Assembly: GCA_947570615.1 (NCBI GenBank) | Contig: CANOVJ010000015.1 | Location: 1-64,000, forward strand | Length of the DNA stretch: 64,000 bases | Direction of reading: 5' to 3' | From: an uncultured Lachnospiraceae bacterium | Lineage (GTDB): Bacteria > Bacillota > Clostridia > Lachnospirales > Lachnospiraceae | Shown: positions 8,855 to 19,100 of the stretch, piece by piece | Position numbering within the stretch: position 1 is the stretch's first letter | Layout: each line of letters starts with the position of its first letter | Translations under genes and position numbers: made by a program | Notes under the pieces: generated by a model | What the model was told of the DNA's origin: nothing | The model's database searches: none | Seen by the model: only the letters and a program-made list of their open reading frames with translations

Positions 8855-10108
8855 ATGAAAAGAAGGCCTTTTTATCAGAACATGTGCAGACTTATGCTGT
8901 GTATATGGCTCCTTTGGCTGGCGGGCTGCGCTGGCCCGGCCAGCGATGAAGGAGCGAAGCTGACATTTACCAGAGAGGAATTTCTTGCGGATTATGATTA
9001 CATGTGGGAGGTTCTGGAGGAAAACTATTACTATTTTCCCATATTGGAACGCCGGGGAATCGACATCGAAGCGTTGAAGGAATCTGTCCGGCGGCAGCTG
9101 GAAGAGCGGATCACCACCGTAGACGGGTTTTATTTTCTGCTGAATTATCTCTTTGGACGGATGGAGTATTTCGCCCATCTTGGCATACTTGATCCCTCTG
9201 GCTATGCCATTTACCAGAAATACTATAATGTGGAAAACACAGGCTGCGGCGTCTGGCAGAAATCCCTGCAAAATCCCCAGACACAGGCGATCTATGCGTA
9301 TCTGGAAAACTCCTCCGTCCTGCAGGCCGGGACCGGACAGGGAAAGAGCGATCCCCGTGAGATCGACGCCGTATACGATTCCCGGCGCCGGGCCGTCGTC
9401 TTCCGCATTTCCACCTTTGACGACCAGGTCTGCGAGCGGGATAAGAACTTTATAAGCGAATTTCTCTCTTCCCTGGCAGATCCGGAAACAGACCATATTA
9501 TTTTTGATCTCTCCGGCAATACCGGCGGGAATGACCGCTACTGGATGGACAACATCGTCGCGCCCTTTGGTGGAAACCACGAGTGGATCACCTGGTGGTA
9601 TCTGCGCGACACGGAGCTGATCAGAAGCTATTTCTTCCAGGATTTCGATCCGGAGCCGGTCGCCGGCTCAGATTGCCCTCTTCCGGCTCTGGCCCGGGAG
9701 CTGGGTCTGACCCATTCTGTCAGGATCAGCCGGCAGCTTTCCTCCGATGCCGTCCTTCCGGAAAAAATACTCTGCGCCAGACGATGGGTGATCGTGGATG
9801 ACCGGGTCTATTCCTCCGCCGACAATTTCAGCGCCTTTTGCAGGGCTTCCGGATGGGCCACCCTGGTGGGACAGCCTACACGGGGGGACGGCGGGCCCAC
9901 TCCCATTCTGGTATCGCTGCCTCACACAGGGCTCCTGGTGAGATTCAGCGGCGTTGCCGTAAAAACCCAGGACGACACTCTGAGCGCAGTCACCGGGACG
10001 ATTCCGGATATCCCGGCAGACCCTTCCCTGGAAAACCCGCTCGATCTGATCAGCCGGCTGATCGATGAAGAAAACTGCGCCCCCACAGACAGGAGATACA
10101 CACCATGA
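8855..10108 (+). CDS. S41-family peptidase-like lipoprotein
   Basis: About 417 residues from the ATG at 8855 (a GTG at 8849 would add two). N-terminal signal with lipobox LAGC near residue 24, so membrane anchored on the outer face. The C-terminal half has the S41 (tail-specific protease / tricorn core) fold: IIFDLSGNTGGN, then VDDRVYSSADNFSAFC, where the second Ser of YSSAD is at the position of the catalytic Ser, then VGQPTRGDGG. No PDZ domain is apparent. The stop codon overlaps the start of an AraC regulator (ATGA), so the two are translationally coupled. A surface hydrolase or sensor coupled to a regulator is my inference; a substrate cannot be named. Confidence 0.75.
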   Translation: MKRRPFYQNMCRLMLCIWLLWLAGCAGPASDEGAKLTFTREEFLADYDYMWEVLEENYYYFPILERRGIDIEALKESVRRQLEERITTVDGFYFLLNYLFGRMEYFAHLGILDPSGYAIYQKYYNVENTGCGVWQKSLQNPQTQAIYAYLENSSVLQAGTGQGKSDPREIDAVYDSRRRAVVFRISTFDDQVCERDKNFISEFLSSLADPETDHIIFDLSGNTGGNDRYWMDNIVAPFGGNHEWITWWYLRDTELIRSYFFQDFDPEPVAGSDCPLPALARELGLTHSVRISRQLSSDAVLPEKILCARRWVIVDDRVYSSADNFSAFCRASGWATLVGQPTRGDGGPTPILVSLPHTGLLVRFSGVAVKTQDDTLSAVTGTIPDIPADPSLENPLDLISRLIDEENCAPTDRRYTP

Positions 10109-10935
10109 CAGAGACATCCGCTTCTTATCCCGCTTTATCCCGGCAGTTTCCCCCGGAGGAGTTCGCCCTCTACACAGGACCCTCCACTCCCCGCTTTTGC
10201 CCGGTTCTCTCCGGCATCACCTGGCCGGATCCCTCCTACGAGATCCGGCGCAGCCAGGGGGACTGCTATGTTTTTGAATATGTGCTGGAGGGCAGAGGAA
10301 TCGTCCATCATGGGGAGGAATCCTTTTGTGTGGAAAAGGGGGACGCCTACATCCTTCACGAGGAAGAAAATCATCACTATTATTCCGACAGACAGGATCC
10401 CTTCAAAAAAATATGGTTCAATGTAAGCGGAAGCCTGGTGCGCCATCTGCTCTCCGACTACGGGCTGGGCGCCTGTGTCAGGATTCCGTCCTACGGCGAC
10501 TGCCGTCATCTGGACGCCATATATCACACCATGAAAAAAGAACCGGTTCACTGCGCGGAGGAACTGGCTCTTTTGCTGCATCAGTATATTCAGGCCCTTT
10601 CCCGCTTCGTGGGATTTAAGGAGGCTGTCCCTTCCCAGGCGCTGGCCATCAGAAATTACATTGAGCGGAATCTGACTCTTCCCCTCTCCATCGAAAGCAT
10701 GGCCGGACACGTACACTTATCCCGCTCCCGGGCCATCCATCTCTTTAAGGAAACCTACGGCGTCACGCCCTATCACTACTATCTGAATCAGAAGGCGGAG
10801 CTGGCCCGGACGCTGCTCAAATGCACCACCCTGTCCGTCCAGGAGATCTCCGAGCGGCTGGGGTTTTCCGATTACCATCACTTTTCGGGATTTTTCAGGA
10901 AATGGTGCGGGACTGCGCCGTCCAGGTATCGGTGA
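10105..10935 (+). CDS. AraC-family transcriptional regulator with cupin sensor
   Basis: 276 residues. N-terminal AraC-type cupin (about 40-95: YEIRRSQGDCYVFEYVLEG, ILHEEENHHYY) that normally binds a sugar, and two C-terminal helix-turn-helix motifs (about 180-276: SIESMAGHVHLSRSRAIHLFKE and SVQEISERLGFSDYHHFSGFF). The start is the ATG in the ATGA overlap with the S41 lipoprotein. Placed divergently from the GH2 operon, it is the likely regulator of that locus. The 3' end is 21 bp from the converging Rpn gene. Confidence 0.9.
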   Translation: MTETSASYPALSRQFPPEEFALYTGPSTPRFCPVLSGITWPDPSYEIRRSQGDCYVFEYVLEGRGIVHHGEESFCVEKGDAYILHEEENHHYYSDRQDPFKKIWFNVSGSLVRHLLSDYGLGACVRIPSYGDCRHLDAIYHTMKKEPVHCAEELALLLHQYIQALSRFVGFKEAVPSQALAIRNYIERNLTLPLSIESMAGHVHLSRSRAIHLFKETYGVTPYHYYLNQKAELARTLLKCTTLSVQEISERLGFSDYHHFSGFFRKWCGTAPSRYR

Positions 10936-10956
10936 AAGACTGACCGGTTTTTTCGA

Positions 10957-11988
10957 TTACTGTTCCCCCGAGCTTCTTTCCCGCGCTCTTATATAATCCT
11001 CCATGGTGATATCCAGTAATTCGCAGGCCTTCTCCACAGAGCCCAGCTTGGCCGCCGCCGCTTCCACAGAACGGGTCAGCCTTCTGGCATCCCCCTTTTC
11101 CAGCCCCTCCTCCAGACCTTTCTCCAGACCTCTCTCCAGACCCTCCTCCAGACCTCTTTCCAGACCTCTTTCCAGACCTTCCTCCAGAATACTCTGTCCA
11201 AGTCCACTCATACCTGACACCTCCTGTCGCAATTCATCATTATCCTTAAAGTCAATGAATTTCGTGATCCGCGTCATAAAATCCTTCCTGTGGGGATAAA
11301 ACAATATATTTAAGAAGTCAAGAAGCTCGTTGTCACTCTTACATTCTTCGTCTCCAAGTCTTATAACTACAAGACTGGTCAGATCGTAGTCCTCCTTCTT
11401 CGGGGATACTGATCCAATATTGGCAGTGTTCGCCATCTCATAAAAGGAGATACTGTACTGCTCCCTGCGGGGGATATTGTCCCGGCAGATCCAGATGCTG
11501 TAGCATTTCTCAATGTCCGAATAATCCGTACTCTCCAACGCCACCGAAAGCTGAGAGGATATGCTCCTTGCAAGATAATAAATCCCTCTCTTTTCAATGG
11601 GATAACCGGGTCTGTATTCCTTCTGCGGCTCTATATCCACATGAAGATTTACCATCACATCCCCTGACAGTATGGGATTTTTCGTTCTGAAACAGATATC
11701 AAAATTGGAGGTCTTTTCGTTCAGGGTCTGAAACTCTGTATGCTCGCCTGTTATGACAGAATTTGTTCTGCCCGGGGATACCTCCTTCGAGGTAATGGAA
11801 TCCGACTCGATAAACTCCATGATTTCTTCTTTTGTATACTTTTCATATTCCCTGACAACACCCTTTAAAATGTTGGCCAGCACCTCTTTGTGCCGCAGCA
11901 GCGCCTTACTCTGGTCGTCAAGACCCTGCATATCCTCAGTAAGCTGCAAAGAGCTTAATATTTCAGCGCTTCCTTTTATTTTCTCCAT
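10957..11988 (-). CDS. Rpn/YhgA-type PD-(D/E)XK nuclease family protein
   Basis: 343 residues from the ATG at 11988, which follows AAGGAG at 5 nt; the longer open frame upstream has no ribosome site and overlaps the next gene. The core (about 85-200) matches the PDDEXK family of recombination-promoting nucleases and transposase-like proteins: SNFDICFRTKNP, VNLHVDIEPQKEY, then a helix RGIYYLARSISSQL. The family acts on DNA and is spread by lateral transfer and internal repeats. The C-terminal part has seven tandem four-residue units of GLE(E/R/K), then an amphipathic tail. It lies between converging genes with no mobile element visible. Confidence 0.82.
   Translation of the reverse strand: MEKIKGSAEILSSLQLTEDMQGLDDQSKALLRHKEVLANILKGVVREYEKYTKEEIMEFIESDSITSKEVSPGRTNSVITGEHTEFQTLNEKTSNFDICFRTKNPILSGDVMVNLHVDIEPQKEYRPGYPIEKRGIYYLARSISSQLSVALESTDYSDIEKCYSIWICRDNIPRREQYSISFYEMANTANIGSVSPKKEDYDLTSLVVIRLGDEECKSDNELLDFLNILFYPHRKDFMTRITKFIDFKDNDELRQEVSGMSGLGQSILEEGLERGLERGLEEGLERGLEKGLEEGLEKGDARRLTRSVEAAAAKLGSVEKACELLDITMEDYIRARERSSGEQ
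11095..11188 (-). repeat. 12-bp tandem repeat coding for GLEx units
   Basis: Seven near-identical 12-bp units based on CTCCAGACCTCT inside the Rpn-type gene. They encode GLE followed by E, R or K, an amphipathic helical linker typical of this family, and could change copy number by slippage without shifting the frame. Confidence 0.85.
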
Positions 11989-12116
11989 TGCACTCCTTAT
12001 CTTCCGTTTTCCTGATTCTATTATATTCAATTTCAGGACATATTGCAAGATTTCTGTCATATCGTATCCGGGATGCCGGGGAATCGCTGCTTTCCAATGA
12101 CGCCCATTTTCCGGCC

Positions 12117-13712
12117 TCACATGGACTCCAGCAGGCCGGAAAGCCCCTGCTCCTTAAAAATCTCCTTATAATATCCGATCTCATCCCGGATGATCCCGTC
12201 GATGACCCGCATGCCCAGAAGCTCCACCGGCGCTTTATCGTCGGTGAGGATGTGGTCTCCCTTCTCACAGCTCTCCAGATTCTGCCCCACCCGCTCCATC
12301 ATGGCTTTCAGCTGCGGGTCGGCAATCTCCTTCGTATTTTCCGCCAGAATCTCCTCAATCCGGCTGCTCTGCGAGGCGAACAGCTCCCGGTTGGTGGAGC
12401 CCGCCACATCCACCGTGAAGACCGTGTCGAACACGCTGGCGATGGTATCCGTCAGATACTGGTTGATGCTACCCTCCTCCCCGGACTGCATGTTCATGTT
12501 CACCACCATCACGCCGTCCTGCTTAAGGTGCTCCCGCACCATGGAAAAAAACTCTGTCGACGACATCTGAAAGGGGATGGTGATATCCTGATAGGCGTCC
12601 ACCATAATCACGTCATATTTCTGATCCACTGCCTGGAGAAAGGCCCGGCCATCGTAGGTGGTCACCTTTACCTCCTGTGGGAGTTCAAAATAGCGGTGGG
12701 CCAGATCCGTGATCTTCGCGTCGATCTCCACGCCCTCCACCGAAATCCCGTCAAAGTAGTTCCTGCACTGCCTGGCATAGGTTCCCGTGCCCATTCCAAG
12801 GATGAGAACCTCCTTCTCCCGCTCCTGCCCCTGCGTCATCAGCGGCGCGGCCAGCGCGTAGTCATAATACATTCCCGTCAGGGAATCGTCCTTTTTCAGG
12901 ATGGACTGCACGCCAAAGAGCACGTTGGTAGACAAAATGACACTGTTATCGTTTTCCTTCACCTGTAAATAGTTATAGATGGATTCCCCCTCATAGGCCA
13001 GATCCTTTTCCCAGAAGGCGAAGCTGTCCGAATGGCCGAACAGACTGCAAAGCACAGACATAACTACAGCCGCGGCCGCTTTCGCCCGGTTTTTCCTCCG
13101 GTTCACAAAATAAACCAGCGCCAGCGCCAGCAGCACCGCGGAAAAAATCAGGAAGGTCACCGAGGTCCCCACCTGCGGAATGGTCACAAAGGTGGGAAGA
13201 AAGGTACCGAGAATGCTGCCGATGGTGTTAAAGGCCCCCAGGGTTCCCACGATCTTGCCGCTCTCGTCAAGGCTCCCCACCGTGTACTTTGCCAGGGAGG
13301 GCGTTACGGTTCCCAGCAGAAACAGGGGAAACACAAAGATCACCATACAGGCGATAAACGCGGCCAGCACCAGAAAATTGTTGCTCACCGTCAGGATCAG
13401 CAGTCCCGACACGCCCAGAATCACATATTTTCCCACCACCGGAATGGCGGCGATCCACACCGCCGCGATCAGGATCCTGCCATAGAGCCGATCCGGGTTG
13501 GGATCTTTGTCCGCGCTGCGGCCGCCCCACACGTTCCCGAGAGCCATGGCGATCATGATGGTGCCGATCACAATGGTGTACACGATCTGGGAGGAGCTGA
13601 AATAGGGGGCGAGAAGCCTGCTGGCCCCCATCTCCACCGCCATCACGCTCATCCCAGCAAAAAACTCCGTCAGATACAGATAAAATTTATTTTTCAGAAT
13701 ACTGTTTTCCAT
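12117..13712 (-). CDS. Membrane-anchored spermidine synthase-like protein (MFS/SpdSyn fusion)
   Basis: 531 residues from the ATG at 13712 (GAGG 9 nt upstream). A GTG at 13757 would add 15 residues but sits 6 bp from the previous stop. The N-terminal half has about six to seven membrane helices related to MFS transporters (FAGMSVMAVEMGASRLLAPYF). The C-terminal half is a Rossmann domain of the spermidine-synthase type: VLILGMGTGTYA (nucleotide loop), VEGVEIDAKI, YDVIMVDAYQ. Family members are often called polyamine aminopropyltransferases, but few have been tested and the substrate-binding Asp pairs are not obvious here. It follows a FecB-type lipoprotein gene by 50 bp and is probably cotranscribed with it. 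Confidence 0.8.
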   Translation of the reverse strand: MENSILKNKFYLYLTEFFAGMSVMAVEMGASRLLAPYFSSSQIVYTIVIGTIMIAMALGNVWGGRSADKDPNPDRLYGRILIAAVWIAAIPVVGKYVILGVSGLLILTVSNNFLVLAAFIACMVIFVFPLFLLGTVTPSLAKYTVGSLDESGKIVGTLGAFNTIGSILGTFLPTFVTIPQVGTSVTFLIFSAVLLALALVYFVNRRKNRAKAAAAVVMSVLCSLFGHSDSFAFWEKDLAYEGESIYNYLQVKENDNSVILSTNVLFGVQSILKKDDSLTGMYYDYALAAPLMTQGQEREKEVLILGMGTGTYARQCRNYFDGISVEGVEIDAKITDLAHRYFELPQEVKVTTYDGRAFLQAVDQKYDVIMVDAYQDITIPFQMSSTEFFSMVREHLKQDGVMVVNMNMQSGEEGSINQYLTDTIASVFDTVFTVDVAGSTNRELFASQSSRIEEILAENTKEIADPQLKAMMERVGQNLESCEKGDHILTDDKAPVELLGMRVIDGIIRDEIGYYKEIFKEQGLSGLLESM

Positions 13713-13762
13713 CCTGCAATACCTCGATTTGATTTCTCCGCAAATGCTTTTCGCCACATCCC

Positions 13763-14704
13763 CTACTCTTCAGGATAAAGAATATCCGCAAGCTGTTCAT
13801 AAGCCTCTCCCCACCGGGCGTTGGGCTTTAAAAAGAAAAGATTCCTGTCCAGGAAATAATACCTCTCATTCTGAACCGCCGAGAGGCTCTTCCAGGCGGG
13901 ATTGGACAGGAGCTGCTCCTGTACGCATGCGCGGGCCGCATCCTCCTTTCCCTGGGCGGTGATAAAAATATATTCCGGATCAGCGGTAATGATCGCTTCC
14001 ATACTCAGATCCTCTAAAAGACTCTCATCCTGATCCGCCAGGTTGACGCACCCCAGGTCTGCAAGGATCTCTCCGCCGACGCTGTCTGCGCTTCCCTTTG
14101 CCTTTATATTGGTTGAGGAAGCCCGCAGAAACAGCGTCACCGGCTCGCTTCCATCCGCCCGGCTTACGGCGCTCCTGATCTGCTCCTGCACCGCCAGGCC
14201 GTTGCTTTCATACAGTTCCTGCCGCCCGGTGAGCCGGGTACAGATCTTTAGCATGTGTAGGTACTGCTCAAAGCTCGACACATCAAAATAAGCCACCGGG
14301 ATTCCCGCCTGAGTCAGCGCATCCTCCAGGGCGAGATGAGCGTCCATGTTGGCGCTTGCCAGCACCAGATCCGGCGCTGAGGCGATGAGCTGTTCCACAT
14401 CCGGCTCCAGAATGCTCCCCAGATTTACCGTGTCCTCACTCAGTCCAAGATCAAGGCTCTCCCAGGCGTCGCCCACCGCCGCGCCCACTTCCCCGCCTGC
14501 AAGCTGCCACACGTCGGCAAAGCTGCCGATCAGAGCCGCCGCTTTTTCCACATTTCCCAGCGTAATTTCCCTTCCTCTGTCGTCCGAAAAGGTAACCGCT
14601 CCCTGCGCATTCTCCGCCGCCTTATTTCCACATCCGCTTAACAGAAGAAGCAGGGATACCGCCCCTGCCATCCACGCGCCGACAACTTTCTTACTCTTAC
14701 GCAT
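13763..14704 (-). CDS. FecB-type ABC transporter binding lipoprotein
   Basis: 313 residues, AGGAGG ribosome site, signal peptide with lipobox LLSGC (Cys near residue 25). Two-lobed periplasmic-binding fold of the FecB/BtuF class: DDRGREITL at the start, ASAPDLVLASANMDA in lobe 1, long linking helix, EAIITADPEYIFITAQG in lobe 2. These proteins capture ferric siderophores, haem or corrinoids outside the membrane. No permease or ATPase is adjacent. The orphan FecCD/FecE pair at 3-4.9 kb lacks exactly this component, so a shared system is possible. Confidence 0.87.
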   Translation of the reverse strand: MRKSKKVVGAWMAGAVSLLLLLSGCGNKAAENAQGAVTFSDDRGREITLGNVEKAAALIGSFADVWQLAGGEVGAAVGDAWESLDLGLSEDTVNLGSILEPDVEQLIASAPDLVLASANMDAHLALEDALTQAGIPVAYFDVSSFEQYLHMLKICTRLTGRQELYESNGLAVQEQIRSAVSRADGSEPVTLFLRASSTNIKAKGSADSVGGEILADLGCVNLADQDESLLEDLSMEAIITADPEYIFITAQGKEDAARACVQEQLLSNPAWKSLSAVQNERYYFLDRNLFFLKPNARWGEAYEQLADILYPEE

Positions 14705-14798
14705 CCTTGTCCTCCTGGAAACATATTTAAAAAATTCTGTTACAAATCATAACCTCCCCGCGGCGAAATGTCAAACATTCCCCACACGTCAGATCCGG

Positions 14799-15413
14799 TC
14801 AGAAAGCCTCCCCGATCAGCAGAAGCGTCCCCCTTCTCACCGAAACGCGGCTCTCCCTGCCGCAGAATTCATTGCTCACTCCCACCGGATACTCCTTCGT
14901 GAGCACCGCGTCCGAAAGCGCATACTTAAGTCCCTGCTCGTATACCCCCTCCGCCCGGTCCCCGAGACAGAACACGGAAAGAAAGCCTCTCTCGGCGGCG
15001 GAGAAGGTGATTTCCTCATCGCGGATTACCCGGTACCAGGAACCCTTTCCCACCATAATCCCATGGCCGCCCCGGGCCGCAAGATCAGCCAGAAGCTGGA
15101 CATTGGCGATGGTGTGGGAGATCCTTCCGCCGCTTCCCCCGTAGATCACAAAATCCCTGTATCCCCTTCTCCAGCCCTCCTGCACCGCCCAGCCGGTGTC
15201 TGTGTCATCCTTTTCCGGTTTAAGCCTGCTCACCTGCGGATGCTCCGGCAGATATCCCAGGGAATCGAAATCCCCGGCCACCAGATCCATCCTTATTCCT
15301 CTCTCCATGCAATGGGCATACCCACCGTCACAGGCGATCACCAGATCCTCCTCACGGGGGCAGAGCGTCCCGTCGCCAAAATCCCCGGCCCCCACAATGT
15401 AACACGTTTTCAT
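14799..15413 (-). CDS. thiN: Thiamine pyrophosphokinase
   Basis: 204 residues. Transfers pyrophosphate from ATP to thiamine to make thiamine diphosphate in the cytoplasm. Landmarks: CYIVGAGDFG, VIACDGGYAH, DLVAGDFDSLG (metal-binding Asp residues), PEKDDTDTGWAV, and YGGSGGRISHTIANVQLL. The beta-sandwich C-terminal part is present. Ribosome site AAGGAG upstream; the gene starts 19 bp after the TetR gene and may be cotranscribed with the RND-TetR unit. No thiamine salvage genes or TPP riboswitch are nearby. Confidence 0.92.
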   Translation of the reverse strand: MKTCYIVGAGDFGDGTLCPREEDLVIACDGGYAHCMERGIRMDLVAGDFDSLGYLPEHPQVSRLKPEKDDTDTGWAVQEGWRRGYRDFVIYGGSGGRISHTIANVQLLADLAARGGHGIMVGKGSWYRVIRDEEITFSAAERGFLSVFCLGDRAEGVYEQGLKYALSDAVLTKEYPVGVSNEFCGRESRVSVRRGTLLLIGEAF

Positions 15414-15431
15414 CTCTCTGACCTTACTCCT

Positions 15432-16109
15432 TTAAAGCCCTTTTATACTGTCCACATCCCGGCATATATCCATACAGATCCTCTCCCGCATGGTTTCTTC
15501 GTCGAGCCCCAGGCCGCCCCGGCCGCCAAACCGGTAAACGGCGTAGCAGATGATCCTTGAAAGAACCGTCAGAATCAGATAGTCTGTGTCCTTCCCGTTC
15601 AGCTCTTTTACGGGTTTCACCTCGTCCTCGATCAGGCGGCGCATCAGTTCCATCACCGGCGCCTCCTCCTCGCCTCTGTCCTTCCAGAGCTCCCTGAGCC
15701 TGCCGCTCACGGTGGAATTGTCCATCATCACAGGCAGAGCACGGATAAAAAAGCTGATCTCCGTCCTCTCCTTGTCCATATTCAGAAGGATTTTATTCAT
15801 CCTGTCGTAGAGACTTTTTTCCCGGGCAAGCTGCGCATAAACATTTTCACAGCACTCCTTCATCTGGTAAAAAAGAGCTCCCGCGATCATCTGCTCCTTG
15901 TTCTTGAAATACTCATAGACCGTTCCCTTTCCGATTCCCGCTTTCCCTGCAATCTCCGCAACGGTCAGGCTGTTTAAGTCCGCGCCCTCCACAAACAGCG
16001 CGATCACCGCCCGATAGACCGCCTTCACCTTGGGCGGCATCTTTGCGCATTCCATCATTGTTATAACCATACCCCTTTCATAGTCCGGATTGAAAGTTTT
16101 AATTTTCAA
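15432..16109 (-). CDS. TetR-family transcriptional regulator of the RND operon
   Basis: 225 residues. I chose the TTG at 16109, which overlaps the RND stop (TTGA) and follows GGGGGAGGA; an ATG 14 codons in is the alternative. The N-terminal helix-turn-helix (about 28-75: LTVAEIAGKAGIGKGTVYEYFKNKE) is a classic TetR DNA-binding domain; the C-terminal ligand domain is not assignable. It is the second gene of the RND operon and therefore probably autoregulates it through the 20-bp operator at 20460-20479. Confidence 0.9.
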   Translation of the reverse strand: MKIKTFNPDYERGMVITMMECAKMPPKVKAVYRAVIALFVEGADLNSLTVAEIAGKAGIGKGTVYEYFKNKEQMIAGALFYQMKECCENVYAQLAREKSLYDRMNKILLNMDKERTEISFFIRALPVMMDNSTVSGRLRELWKDRGEEEAPVMELMRRLIEDEVKPVKELNGKDTDYLILTVLSRIICYAVYRFGGRGGLGLDEETMRERICMDICRDVDSIKGL

Positions 16110-19100
16110 TCTTCCTCCCCCTGCCCGGTCTGTATCCCGTCCGCCTGAATTTCTCCGGAACGTTTTTCCCTGGTAAATATATCGTAAATACAGGGGATCA
16201 CGATCAGGGTAAGCAGTGTGCCGTAGGTCAGTCCGCCGATGGTGACGATGGCCATGGGGCGTCCCATCTCGGAGCCCATATCATGGCTGAACACCATGGT
16301 ACACAGGGCCAGAATCGTAGTCAGGGCAGTCATAAGCACCGGCCGCATTCTGGTCTTTCCCGCGGTGAGAAGAGCCTGTCTCTTCCCCATCCCTTCGCTG
16401 CGGAGCTGATTGGTGTAATCCACCAGCACAATACCATTGTTGACAATAATTCCCGAAAGCATAACAAAACCGATCAGCGCGATGACGCTGAGCTCGCTCC
16501 CGCTCACCACCAGTCCCAGAAAGCCTCCGGTAAAGGCAAGAGGGATGGTGAACATGATGATAAAGGGCGATAACAGCGACTGGAACTGGGCCACCATGAT
16601 CAGGTACATGAAGATCAGCGCCAGAATCAGCATCAGGTAAAGCTGTTCCATTGCATCGGTGATCATCTCGTTTTCGCCGCTCATCACAAGGCTGTAGCCT
16701 GTGGGCGTCCGGTAGCCCTTCAGCTCCCGCTCCAGCGCATCGGACACCAGCCCCACGTTGTAGCCGTCCGCAATCTCCGCCGACACCGCAATGTAGCGGT
16801 TCTGATCCACCCGGTTCACGGAGTTGGGGGAAATGGTGTTCTCAAAATCCGCCACCTGGTTCAGAGGGATCTTTTCCTTTGTTCCGTCCTGCCTGGTCCT
16901 CTCCAGAACCACATCCTTCACCAGCTCCCTGGTAAGGGCGATGTCCGTGCCGTGCTTTACAAAAACCCCGAACTCGTTGTCCGCCGTCTCCAGGGTGGTG
17001 GCGCTGGCGCTCTCCGCCAGCTTTTCGGAAACCTGCGCGAAGATCTCCGCCACCGTCATACCGTGCTCGATGGCTTTGTCCCTGTCCACCACCACCCGCA
17101 GCTCTCCGGTGGATTCCTCCAAGCCGTCCGAGACGTTCTCGGTCCCCTCCACGCTCTCCACGATGGCGGCCACATCCAGAGCGATCTCCTGCATCCGGTC
17201 GAGATCCCGTCCCCTGACCTGCACGGTGATGCCGCTTCCTCCCATGGCGCTCATGTCCATGGAGGAGGTATCGATGACTATCTCCGCCTGATTTTCCTCG
17301 CAGATATCCGCAAGGTTCTCCATGATCTCATCGGCGATCGCTTCGTTGGATTTCTCCTTATCCTCCCGCATGGCCAGATAAAGGGTGGTGGCGTTGGTGG
17401 CCGTATTTCCGCCGCCCGTGAGCATGGACATGGAGGAGGAAGTGGTCATGGCTCCCACATCGGAGACATCCTCTCTGGCCATAAGCCGCTCCACCACCTG
17501 ATCCGTGACCTGCGCAGTCTTCTGCAGAGGCGTGTCCTTCGGCAGAGTGATGGACATATTAAACTGGGTGCTGTCCATATCCGGCATGAAGGCCGTCCCT
17601 TTGGAATAGGAAGCCCAGGCGCTGAGCCCTAAAAGCGCCACCACCAGAAGAAGTACCAGCGGCTTCCACTTAAGGGCCAGCTCCAGTCCCTTAGCGTAAA
17701 TTCCCGTGAGCTTTGTAAAAAATCTGCTCTCGGAGCTCTCCCTGGTCTTCACCAGCGCTCCGGCGGCCATGGCCGGAACCACGGTAAGGGCGATCACCAG
17801 GCTGGCCAGCAGAGAATAGGCGATGGTCAGCCCCATATCCACAAAGAGCTGTCTGGTGATCCCCTCCGTAAACACGATGGGCAGAAATACGCACACTGTG
17901 GTGAGGGTGGAGGCCATGATGGCTCCCGCCACCTCCCCGGCTCCATGGATGGCCGCCTCTCTGGCCGTGTATCCTTCCTTGCGGAGCCGGTAGATATTCT
18001 CGATCACCACAATGGAGTTGTCAACCAGCATCCCGATTCCCAGCGCCAGGCCGGATAAGGAGATCACGTTCAGAGTCACTCCCGAGAAATACATGCACAC
18101 GATGGCCGTCACAAGGCTGATGGGGATGGAAAAGGCGATCACAGCCGTGGGGCGCAGATCCTTCAGGAAGACGATCAGGATAAGGATCGCCAGCACCGCC
18201 CCGAACAGGATGTTATTCAGAATGGAATCCATCACCAGGTCGATGTAGATTCCCTGATCCATCAGGGTGATCAGCATCAGATCCTCGTTTTCCTCCCGAA
18301 GCTCGTCGAATTTTTCCAGGATCCGGTCCGACACATCCCCGGTGGAATACCCGGTCTGCTTCTGCAGCGTCACCATGATACCGGGGGCGCCGTTTACGTT
18401 GGCGTAGATATCCGCGGAGTTGTCGGTCATGAACACGTCCGCCACATCCCCCAGGGTGATCACATCCACGCCGTCCATCTCCAGATTCATCAGAGGCATT
18501 TTCTTCAGCTCCTCGATGCTCTCCGGCTTATCCCCCACGCGGATCAGGTATGAGATGCCGTTCTCCGTCACATAGCCCGCGGGCATGGAAAAATTCTGGG
18601 CCATCAGAAGCTTTTCCACCGTCTCCACGGTGAGGATGCTGTGCATGTCCGCCTTGTCGTAGGCGTCCAGGCGGCTCTCCTCGAGCTGCTCCTCCCCGTC
18701 CATAATCTGCTGGAGGGCGTCCGCGAGCTGCTCCGCCGTCTCGTTCAACTGCTTTTCGCCGTCTTTAATCTGATCCTCCCCGGCGTCAAGCTGCTCCGCT
18801 CCGGTTCTGAGCTGCTCCTCGGCGGCCTCGAGCTGCTCCTTGGCCGCGTCCAGCTGAGACCTGCCCGCGTCGATCTGAGTCTCCGCAAGATTGAGCTGCA
18901 GCTCTCCCAGGCTGACGGTGGTCTGGGCGTTGGAAAGCTCCGTGGCCGCCGTGATATTGCCCTGGTAGAGCTGGTTTAAGCCCTCGTCCAGCTGGGAAAT
19001 CTGGCCGTCCAGCTCGGAGAGCCTGCTCTCCATCTGGGCGATGGAGGCTTTGTACTGGGCGATGGTGGGCTGGAGGGCGGCAATGAGTTGCTGTTGCTGT

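Noticed and set aside
11095-11188. CRISPR or iteron array
   Set aside because: 12-bp units without spacers that encode the GLEx linker of the Rpn-type protein.
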